This document shows, piece by piece, positions 1-10,300 of a stretch of 64,000 nt of DNA; the stretch's first letter is position 1, and each line of letters begins with the position of its first letter. The DNA comes from Pomacea canaliculata. Lineage: Eukaryota; Mollusca; Gastropoda; Architaenioglossa; Ampullariidae. Below the pieces are notes generated by a model that saw only the letters and a program-made list of their open reading frames with translations, was not told the origin of the DNA and searched no databases. The position numbers were made by a program, and so were the translations under genes. The DNA lies in the NCBI RefSeq assembly GCF_003073045.1, contig NC_037590.1:41160751-41224750 (forward strand), given 5' to 3'.

Positions 1-1840
1 AAACTGCTTGTGGCACTTTTACTATACTGACTGTGAACATTGTTGAGTAATGTGAAGAACTTCTATTGTCCTTAAGTCTTGTGAAGAAAGTATGAATAAT
101 AGTTTGTGATGGATGCCCATAGAGTATCCACATCTGCTGCAGTACAACCACCTGTTGTTCAAATGGAAATGCTGTCATCACAATGTGGAAGGCAAATTAT
201 CTCTGTGCACTTCCCATCAGCTGAAGGACTATCTGGGGTTTTCTCCCTCTCTGACATCATTACCTGTACCAAAATGCATTAAATCCATGTTGGAGAACAA
301 GAAAAGCTGATTGTGAAACAAGAAAATATAAAGTCTAGTCAATTAAACATGTTTGCGGTTTCTAGACATAAAGGTGAGTATTTCCAAGACACCGAGAAAG
401 AAAACAAACAAACTGGGGATCGCATGATTTAAAAAAATATAATTAAAGTAGGCAAGATGAAAAATCCTTCCCTGGGCAAAAGCGAAAAACTCCTTTACTG
501 AAATAAAATTGAGCAATAAGTGTATCGTCTCTCTCTTATCATCCCCACCCCCATGTTTTTCTCTCTTTTTGTGAGAGATAAGATATCGACAAGTGCTATG
601 GCTTAATCCATGTGAAGTTTTCATTTTAAAATAATAAATTCATCTCAGTTGAAAATAATATACTAAAACTTGCCTCTCTAGTATTTCGTCCTGTAGTTTA
701 GTAGCCTTTAGGTTGAATCCTTCTCCTGTTAACAGACAACAAACTCAACTCAAAAATCACTGTGTGGTATCGACGATATATTATCGTGATCACACACGTA
801 CATGTTGCACCCGTTCAGACAGGAAAACAATTATTATGACTTAGTCAAAATTTAAAGATATTATCCACAGAGAGAGCGACACACACACAGAGTAGTGCTG
901 CAACGGATCCCATCTTCATAACACTGCACACCTACCTGTCGATCAAGTTCTTTATTCGACGATGTGTTAAGTCCATATACCTCCCTTGGGCGGGTCGAAA
1001 AGGTACCTACTCGCTCTCAAAGGAATTAGACCAATCACAAGCTGAATTGGTGTAACTACAGACGCTTTTGTCTTCTGAATTGTGATTGGCTGTTTTATCA
1101 GAGCTCTGGGAACTCGCAATGCTTTTCCTCAATGGAAGGAGTGGCTGAAGATTATTTTTTCATATTGTATTTCAACCGCTATAAATTATTCATTACAGAA
1201 TAAATATGTATGCTGTAGCATTTTTAAATATTTTGCAATTTCCTTGGACCACGGACGTATATAGGATATTATTTCGTGCTTGGGCTGTCCCGAAGTGTGC
1301 CGCACAAACTTTCTCTGCGAGGTTGCGGATCGACCTCGCAGGAGTCGGTTCGATCATGGACGGGGATATAAGTTCGTGGTTCGATCACTGCTCATGATCG
1401 ATTCGACCACCAATTACAGAATCTTGTTGCAGTGCAAATTATTTGTGTGGGGACATGCGCACGCACTAACAATAAACAAGAAAAGAGACCATGCAATTGT
1501 TAATTAAATATATTGTAAAATATTGTTAATATCAGCTTTTTTTTTTTTTTTTGGTCTTCTTATCTTAATTGCTTAAAAACGCCCTGGTGAAGCCGCCGAG
1601 ATCCAGCACGCACCCTAGGGCAGACGAGCTCTCCGGGCCCCTTGTAATTGTAATCGTAAATTATTTTCCCAGTATATTATATATATATGATAATATGCTT
1701 ACAATTCGATTGTCAATAACATCTGCATTTATAAGTGTAATGATTGCATGGGTGTTATTTTCTCAGACCTTAATTCTTTCAAATAAAGAAAAAAAGGAAA
1801 CAATCCACTGAAAAGGTCGGGCCCCGGGTACAACATATAT
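1..1840. other. Intergenic/upstream region, no gene recognised
   Basis: I recognise no protein family here. A 57-codon reading frame starts at the ATG at 109 and ends at the TAA at about 282. It has no detectable homology and could be chance or a stray exon. Two CCAAT sequences in opposite orientation lie at 1031-1040 and 1080-1089. A poly-T tract is at about 1539-1553. GC-rich sequence at 1580-1640 is unlike its AT-rich surroundings and may be repeat debris. Confidence 0.5.
1031..1089. repeat. Inverted pair of CCAAT-box-like sequences
   Basis: CCAATCACAA at 1031-1040 and its exact reverse complement TTGTGATTGG at 1080-1089 form a 10-bp inverted repeat around a 39-bp spacer. CCAAT with flanking purines is the NF-Y binding core, so this could be promoter DNA. 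No transcript start or neighbouring exon was identified to confirm it. Confidence 0.4.
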
Positions 1841-1849
1841 ATATATCTT

Positions 1850-3185
1850 CTCCCACCTCGTCAGACCTGCGCGTGTTGAACAACTTATACGGTATACCGC
1901 CCAGTTTCCAACTATTCTTGTCATATACTCTAAGACAGGGGTGGACAATTAATTTTCCCAAGGGGCCGCATGAGAAACTGGGATGGTTTTAGAGGGCCGG
2001 ACTAATATAGTTAACTCCGTTTTACCCAATACTGTATATAAAGTATATATGCTGGCGGGCGGGCCAGCGGGCGGGCCGGTCAGAGACAGGAGGCGGGCCG
2101 GCCTTTGCCCAGGTCTGCTCTAAGATCATAGAGAAATTAGTTTTTAGACAGATGATCTTGGCTAATTACAAGAGCACCATATCTTATCACCAAGCTCAGT
2201 CAGCGTTTTCACAGTACCGAAACTACTCTAATTAAAGGGACAACAGACATATATACTATATCTGCCCTTGACAGTGCGATGTTTCTACCTTAACTCTACT
2301 GGACTACCTAGATCTCTGCTGCATTCAACACTATATCTACCACTCTTTGTTCTTTCATAGACTCCACACCTCTACGGAATTTCTGGACCCCACTAGCATA
2401 TGGTTCAACTCCTATCTCACGCAGACCGTGTTTGTTGATGGTCAAATATCTCGATTGTTCTGCTCCACTTTCTTGTGGGGTCCCCCAAGGCCCAGTTCTG
2501 TTCATTTTGTACACACAATCACTTTCATCATACATCCAGTCTAAGCAGGTTTCTCATCAATTATATGTCGAAGACATGAAACTATACTGCTTCACTCCAC
2601 CGCCCGAGTCTCACTCTAGCTGCTACTATATATGTAAACATATAGAAACCCGTGTTAGTGACGTCAAGGACTGGATGGCAATAAAGAAACTTAAACTCAA
2701 TTATTATAAAACGGAAACCCGCCTATGCTCGAGAAGAAGAAATCAACCTTCACTTGCTTGTCCGCCAAACCACATCAAGCTGGGTGAAACCAACGTCACC
2801 TTCGAGCCATCCGTCAGGATTCTGGGATTTATTGTCTCTGCAGACACATTAAATTGACTCTACGTGCGCTACCAACACTCTTATCTGTGCGTTTGTTCTT
2901 TCTCGGCTTGATTACTGTAACTCCTTGCTTGAAGACTGCCCTGAATACCTTCTTCACAAACTCCAGAAAGTACAGAACTCCACTGAACGTCTATATAGTG
3001 ATTAGAGCTAGGAAGCGGTACCATATACATGCGTCACTCCTCTCCTTCGTTTTATGCATTGGCTACCCATCCGTTCTCGCATCCAGTACAAACTGTCTGT
3101 GCTGTGTTTTAATTTCTTTGCTGGCTCCTACCCTGCCTATTTCTATGAACTTCTTTTCCCTTTAGGTCCCAGAATTATAGGTAGG
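1850..3185 (+). mobile_element. Decayed LINE reverse-transcriptase fragment, split by a MITE
   Basis: Several frames together give a non-LTR reverse transcriptase of the CR1/Jockey type. In order: an NYRPVSN-like segment near 1880, KIIEKLV near 2125, TQTVFVDGQISR near 2425-2455, CGVPQGPVLFILYTQ near 2475-2515, a catalytic-box region reading YVED instead of YADD near 2565, then DVKDWMAIKKLKLN near 2665 and the C-terminal HWLPIRSRIQYKLSVLCFN near 3055-3115. Frameshifts separate the blocks. The catalytic alanine is changed and no endonuclease was seen, so the copy is dead and 5'-truncated. A hAT MITE (1936-2117) sits inside it. The clade assignment is by recognition only. Confidence 0.8.
1936..2117. 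mobile_element. hAT-type MITE with perfect 8-bp target duplication
   Basis: This 182-bp non-coding element has imperfect terminal inverted repeats: it starts CAGGGGTGGACAA and ends TTTGCCCAGGTCTG. It is flanked on both sides by CTCTAAGA (1928-1935 and 2118-2125). An 8-bp duplication and CAG...CTG ends are typical of hAT elements. It is GC-rich near the right end (GGCGGGC repeats). It inserted into the older LINE around it: removing it and one duplication rejoins the LINE reading from the YRPVSN block to the KIIEKLV block. Confidence 0.85.
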
Positions 3186-3692
3186 TTTAACAGTGGCGTA
3201 AGGGGGCAGCCGTCCCCTCAAAAAATTTCTGGGATGAGACAATGATGTGAACGTAGTTCACTGAAAGCATGGAGTCCTCTGCCACCTCCCAAGTACAGCA
3301 TCTTAATCCTACGTCACTGATTATAGTCAGCTTCCGTAAAAATCCAGCCGGCACTTCCATTCTCGAAGTGTCCATCTGCAGTCTGCACAAAACCTTTATG
3401 CTGGCAACTATCAGTTCAAGGATACTTCCTGGTATAACGCGAGTAATCAGCTTCAACTATATATATGCATAATGAAAAACAAATAGATCAATGAATGACA
3501 AAACAATGTAAATAGCGTACAGCTGTTAGCATACGCACGTAATGTACGCGCCGTCGTGCGGCCGGGCATGTATAGACAGTTGCCATACGTAGAGGCATGG
3601 GAAAAACAAAATTTAGAATGAAAAAGCTTTCAGAAAAAGTAACGTACGCAAAACGAAGACTTTAAAAAAAACCAACAACATGGAAACTAAAT

Positions 3693-3871
3693 CAGTGGTT
3701 CTTAACCGGGGTTCGATCGAACCCTGAGTCGGTCTCAGGGGTTCGGCGGAGCCTCCGCCATGGAGGTCAAGACACACCGGCCGCAATTCGTGATGACACT
3801 AAAGAAGTGTTCGGTGAAAGTGCATATGAAACTTGTGGGTTCGGTACCTCAAAAAAGGTTAAGAACCACTG
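3693..3871. mobile_element. hAT-type MITE, 15-bp inverted repeats, 8-bp target duplication
   Basis: This 179-bp element begins CAGTGGTTCTTAACC and ends GGTTAAGAACCACTG, a perfect 15-bp terminal inverted repeat. It is flanked on both sides by AACTAAAT (3685-3692 and 3872-3879). The CAGTGGTTCT end resembles those of Charlie/Zaphod-like hAT transposons. There is no coding capacity, so it must be moved by a transposase from elsewhere. The perfect inverted repeats and duplication suggest a fairly recent insertion. It lies about 450 bp upstream of the FNIP start codon. Confidence 0.92.
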
Positions 3872-4203
3872 AACTAAATATAAGTACTATATTTATAGAT
3901 TTGACACAAACAAAAAATTAATATACAACGTCCGTGATAACACGTACGTAATCACCTATATAGCTGATCGTGCCGAAATGGGCGACTCCTTTTTATTTAA
4001 CCTTGAAAAACGTATATTGGTCTAAAGATTCAAACTGGTCCCAGTGATAAATAATAAGCATCACACGCGCCCCACTGTCAAGCAAACCCTGCTCACAGTT
4101 ATCAGCACAGACAATATTGTCACTGTTCAGCGGTCCTTTCAAATACCGGTTAATTTCGGAAGTCCCTAAACTGGATCTGGAGGAACCGTGAGTAATACAG
4201 AGA

Positions 4204-4324
4204 CCAATCAGCACTTTTGTATGAAAGAAGAGCAGCCAATGAAAGACAGTTTAACAAGTGTACTAGTTACTCTGCGACTATCATGTGACCCACAATTTTC
4301 AACTACAATCCCCGAAATGGAAAT
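4204..4324 (+). promoter_or_regulatory. Probable FNIP proximal promoter and 5'UTR: two CCAAT boxes and an M-box E-box
   Basis: Two CCAAT boxes (4204-4208 and 4236-4240) lie about 120 and 85 bp before the FNIP ATG at 4325. TCATGTGACC at 4281-4290 matches the TCATGTGA M-box bound by MITF/TFE factors, which is close to the CLEAR element. No TATA box is obvious. The transcription start is not determined by sequence. If it is downstream of the CCAAT boxes, the 5'UTR is very short. Confidence 0.5.
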
Positions 4325-7300
4325 ATGGCTGTTCTTCAGAGATTATTTCAAAATAGAAAGAACGCTAAGCAATACAGTGGAATCTACTGTAGTCAAGAAT
4401 CACCAAACCACCTGTAAGCCATGTCACTTTTTTTAAAATTTAATGAACTATGTTTGACGGCCATATATGCGTCGTCTGCACCTAGATCGAGTCCCGTGGC
4501 ACTGAGTCATGTGAATATTGATCATCCTGCCCCCTCATACTCTTTGTCTACTTTTTAAAAAAAAAGATAAAACAGTAACATTGTAGTCATTGTACAAACT
4601 TTCACGATTTTCTGCCAGTTTCAAAATGAGATAATATCACAGTGTACTGCTTCTGTGATGTGTGAAGGGTGTTTGTAAACTGACAAGTGATAAGGGAGGC
4701 AATATAGAGGTCTAGCCAAGGCATGTGACATGACAACAACACGTTGTGAGAGTCACATGCTATGTGGATGAACGTCACAGTTTGTCCACACCACAGCTTT
4801 CATGACAGGAGTCTTCCTGAAGCCTACGATGGGATTTTTAACACTTGCAGACAACAACAACAATATTTCCAGGCTAAGCAAAAAGACTTACGAGAAACCC
4901 TTAAAACAAGTTCAGTGAGTATCTGTTATCATCAGTTGGCCAACCATGACAACTGCAGTCGACCAGACATACTAATATCAACACTGGGTATTTAAAAAAT
5001 GCCCAGAATAGCTATAGGTGATATTTATGCATTTTTGCAACTGTTATTGTTTGCAGTAAATGTTTACCATAGGCCACTTATTCAAATTTTTTTGTGATTT
5101 GGAGATACCAGTAAGTTGTTGACATTAAAAAACTCAGCGTTTTCAGTAATATTTTGTTAAAAAATCCCACTAATCACAACTTATTTGGCCATTTTAGTGT
5201 GTATTTATATATATATATTTTGGAAACATTGGATCTGTGAACGTGAAATGAAAGTAAAGAAGCAGCTCAGATGAAAACTTAAATGTATGCTTCAAATTTT
5301 TTTTTTGTAACACAGGTAGTAGGAAAGGAAAAAGTAGAAACAGGGTTTGAGAAAGGTATAGTATATCATCAGTTTAGATGACAACTTGAAACTCTCCAGC
5401 ATGAAGTTTCTGTTAGATCGGGTGAAAATAAGTAGAAATAAATACTGTGGGAAATAGAGATCACAAAAGCAGCATGGGTTGATTCAACACAACCCATACT
5501 TGATTTAACCACAGCCCATAGTCAGTTCAACCATGACCACAACCAATAGTCAATTCCACCATATGAACTCTGCAATAATTTGGCTATGAAATAAGTGAAT
5601 CTTGATTTTTTACATTTATCCTTTATCCTCATTTGTTGATCTGCATACATCAGACTTGCTCTTTCATCATTTGCATGTGTGTGGATGGTGCTTTGAAGAA
5701 GTTTATTTTTTGTAAAACAGTTTATTTTTGTGCTGCTTTCATTTGCATGTAGCACAATATGCGCAGGATTTTGTTTTAAGGGCTTGCAGAACATAGTAAG
5801 AAAATAGTCTGAAGTGTTACAACTCAGTAAAATAGCTTGTAATCCATCTAGGCAAGTTTCCACATACTTTATGTTTGACATATCCTATTATTCAAACCAA
5901 AGTTGCACTAAACGAAGACCCACTTTGTGGCCATGAGTTGTATGGCTGTACCATGGTGATTTCTCCAATATTGCATAAATTAAACTAATCAAAGAATGTA
6001 TTTTTTCTTGCGGTCCATTTTCCCATTATAACTATGACTGATACAGATATAAATGTCAAGCTGAAGAGCTGCAAATTCAACAGAAAAAAAGATTTCAGAA
6101 ATTGTGAGCAAATATTATAAAAAAAAGCAAACGTCTTGCATTTGAAAGTTGAGCTCAGTTCCTCTGCCCTAGGAACAGCTTCTTGAAGTCCTAAACAACT
6201 TTAGTAGTAAAATGGAAACTAGTATAAAGATGTAATGATAGATATGCTAAATTAGAGAAACATGATGATGAAGCAAACTATGGATAAATTTCTAGCTGCC
6301 TGTCTGAAATGAACTTCATCCTATTGTAAAGTCCTTCATCTGAAATAAAAGAGTTAAAAATGTAAATATGATGAAATTATGCACCACTTTCATATAAGAA
6401 ATGAACAAATCTTGGCGATGTTTATGTCTTTATTATAAGGTGGTTTTTTTAAAGATCGTTTTTTTTTCCAGATGTTCTACTCCAAAGTTAGACAAAGAGA
6501 AGATTCGATTGCTGGTCATAGGAGACACAGAGAAAGGGCGAATTCCCTACTTTGACTCTAATGCCATCCTCAGACTTGATGACAAGGGGGTGGAGCAGGT
6601 GTGTATCTATGTGTGTGTGCGTGTGAGCATGTGGTCTTATTTCTGTAAGATTACATCTATCTGGTTATGTTTGCACATTGCTGACAAGTTTTAGATTTTC
6701 AAATAATTCTAATATAGATCAATATTTGAATAATATCCATAATGACAATTTTTGTGTTACAAGAAACTTACGCAAATAACACTCTCTGAGCCATTATGGA
6801 AAAAAAGTTTTGCAGCATGTGGTACTTAAAACTTTTTTAATTTCTTATTTGTATACCTAGGGATTAGCCAGTAATGGTTTGACACATTTTTCAGCCAAAC
6901 AAGCCTCTGAAATCAGCATGTAAGCTTGTTCTAGGCAATAAACAGCTAAAAGATTCATCTGGATGTTCACCATCAAAAAATGGAGTCACGTATCAGGTAT
7001 ATTGCATTTTCCATTGATCAGAAAGCTGGTGGCTCTTCTGGCATTCCTGGCTAAAAGCAGATTGGTTAAGACAGGGTTTAGCTGATTGAGTAATTCCACT
7101 TTTGCTGTAATCTTACGTTGCCATGGTTCAGATGTGTGTGGTGTGTGTTAAGTGACATTGCTATTATTTGAAACCCTTCCTCTATCAGTTTTATTCATTA
7201 TTCTTGGCCTGGTAATGTGAAGCATGAAGAGCATAGCCATATGTTGTCATTCCATATTATATAAGCACTCTGATTATTAAGGTATCCAATGGACTTTCAA

Positions 7301-10300
7301 AAAAAAATTGCTGTATTTTCTTGATATTCATCAATTTCATATTAGTTTTTGTTCCTTTTCATATTTATTTGCAATTTGCACTGGTTTATATATGCAATTT
7401 AACTTGAAAATATGAAGCTAAGGGTTTGTGCAGTTACAATTTATAATTTTTTGTTTTTGCATAAATTTTATTGATTTTAGCAGGTTTAAAACACAGTCCA
7501 GTGCTTATCAAGTGCAAGTCAAGTAGGTGTAAAAATGTTTATCTCACTTAACAAATATGTTGATGCCATGGGGGATTATATTGAATATTTTTCTCTCCTG
7601 AAATAGTTTCATCGCTTGGGAAATGATGTCAAGGTATTGGAGGAGATGATGTTTGGCACTGTTGGTACGGCATATAAGGGATCTACGTTAAAAATTCACC
7701 ATATGAGGTGAGTTACACCAGCTGGTCTGCAGCATATATTGATGTTGAAAAAGTCTTTTTTTGGCTTTTATTTTAAGGCTAAATTCATTTAGCTTTTATG
7801 TTTAGAATGGTAGGTACAAAAAATGCTGAATAATTAATGGTAAAAAATAATATTTTAGAAAGACATTGGTCATTCCAGTGGGAAAAGTTTGGTATGATGA
7901 AGCTTTGATTTCGAATTTTTAAAAATGGCTAATTAGAATGATGAATTTGGACTGTTCCAGAAAATGCAGAAATATATTCAAAATATTTTTATTTATAGGT
8001 CATCGTCTCAACTTATGGTGACAAAAGTGTTTTATCCTCAAAAGCCTAAGGCTGATTCATCATGGTAAGGATTATATGTAGTGCCAAGTATTTTATTTTT
8101 TTTACTTAGTAGGAAGATAAGATTTGAGAAGTTACATCATTCATTACTCATGACATGTTATGGATATTTTCATTATTTATTTACAGCTATTATAAGAAAA
8201 AAATCTTTGTCAGTTTAAACAAATATTTAGCAGAAATAAAATGGACTTTCTTAGTTTTAGTTTTTTGGGGGATCAGGTAATCAAAATGCATTTTCTCTCT
8301 TCACACACACACATTCAATTATGTGTCTGTAAAGGACACATATATATATAAAAAAAGAATTGAAGTATACAAGGACATGCATTAAGTACCTTTGATTGTG
8401 TCCTCATCAATTGGGGCTCTCTTGTAATTTTGATTAATTGTTTTTATAATAACTTACAAATAAAATTTGCAATTTCTTGAAACTGAAACTTTTTGTGTAA
8501 AAAAGAATAGTGTAAAACTGTTGATTGAGTAGGCAAAATCTTGTGTGTTTGAGATTTGATGCTGTGATATTCTATTGCTTCTTTTAAGTACTGGAAGCTG
8601 TGTTGTAGCTGTTGAGTTTTGTAAAACAACAAAGTGAAAAAATTTCTTTTTTTTTAATAAGTGTTGGAGATGTAGATTCAGATTCAAGTGGCTTCTCTAG
8701 TTCCTATGCAGAACAGTTGGGTTCTGGAGATTTCCTAGCTACGTCTCAACGTAGAATCAAAAATCATGGTGAGATATTTTCAGTAACTCTTACTTTATTT
8801 TAAATGTTTGTAACTGACATTTTTTTAGCATTGTATTTTAAAAGTATGGGAATATATTTATTTAACCTTTTCTTAAAGATGTAGGGTAATGGTAGAAAAC
8901 AAGCATTTTATTTGCCTATTATAACAATATTTCACTTTACAGTCACCAGCATCCCTGTGGATGTTCCTCAGGTCCGAAAAACCCTTGCTGATAGCATGGA
9001 TGAAGACACTGCATTGGGCTCCTGTAAGTTAGATTCACTTAAATATTCAGATGAATATTTCCATACAATGGAGTGATTTCTTTTGGTAAAGTTTAGACAG
9101 ACTTAGCTGTTCTTTTATCAGAGTGCAGATTTGATATAAGTGCTGTATTTTCATAATAGTGTCACGGACCGTCCGCAGACATGCGCATTCTTTCCACAAA
9201 CCAAAATATCCTGATCGCTTCAGGGTGGGCGTACCTTCTTAGAGGCACAAATAATTATTCAAATTAAATACAAAGTCAAATGAAACAAAGGCAAAATCCA
9301 CACTCATAGATTCACTCCTTCATTCGCCACACAAGATGTATTACCAATATGTTATCATTCATCCCACATAATATTAAAGGTAACAATAAAATCGACTCTC
9401 CTAAATTATTGTCACTGATGAAGAACCCAATGTTCGCTCCCGATGAAACATCAACCTCTTATTTTAAAGTCTTTGAGACCCTCCCAAGTCCTCTATTCCA
9501 ATTAATCCCACTGATCTTCTTTCCACGAAGTCTATTTATGATTGAAAATAAATGGTTTTTCACAGTACCCACAGTTTATAAGCAGACGTCTCGATCTTGC
9601 GCATGCGGCCGCCTCCTAGATGTTTGGCCGGATGATGTTAGATTCGCTGAAGGCCGGGAGGAAACCTTTCCTCCACCGGCGCTTACTCTCAGGCTGTGAA
9701 GAGCTGCCCCTTCCAGGCGACAGATGGAAGTCGGTGCCCCAGTCTTGCACCAAGTTTTCTGTTCTTTTCTCGCTGATACCAGTGTTTAGTTTCTTGACCC
9801 CGCCAAGAAACTGGGATGCCCAAGCCACAGAGCTCCCCCACGGTGCGAACACGGACTACAGTGACTCACGACCTGTGAAGTACATCCATCTGTAGTTTAC
9901 CCACGGTATTACTTCCCGTAATACTTTTTCCGCTGTCGCAGCAGTTGCGAGAAAGTCCCGAGAAAAATCCACCAGCTCCAACTTTTGTTTCGCCGTCTGC
10001 TCTCTGCTTTCCGTTATTTTTCTAACGTTATTTTTCTCAATCTTTTACGTCACCTTATTTTGACGTCCCAGTTTTGCGTCATTTGCTCAAGGGCAAACAA
10101 CTTCCAGCCCACTACGCTAAATCAGATCTACCACGGTTGTCGATCTTCCCTCCTAACCCCTCTACTAAATACTTATCCGTTACATTCTCCCCTCCTGAAA
10201 AAAAAGAATGAAAAAAATCAATTTAAGAATTTTCTTTCTTTCACTTCTACGGGATAAATTGGTCCCACTCCACCCAGGATAGATTGTCAGCGAGAAGATT

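Noticed and set aside
113..310. 65-codon frame MPIEYPHLL and an overlapping 57-codon frame from 109
   Set aside because: No recognised family, short, no clear splice partners. The 109 frame looks slightly more protein-like but is not enough to call a gene.
3192..3240. CAGTGGCGTAAGGGGGC, a possible DNA-transposon end
   Set aside because: Only one end was seen. No matching inverted end or target duplication was found nearby.
4188..4436. 82-codon frame over the FNIP start
   Set aside because: It overlaps FNIP exon 1 in another frame. The short [12 protein letters not shown] frame fits FNIP and splices in phase.
9349..9699. 116-codon frame repeated at 12013-12363
   Set aside because: It lies in the two LTRs, so its duplication reflects the LTRs and not a gene pair. 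It has no family.
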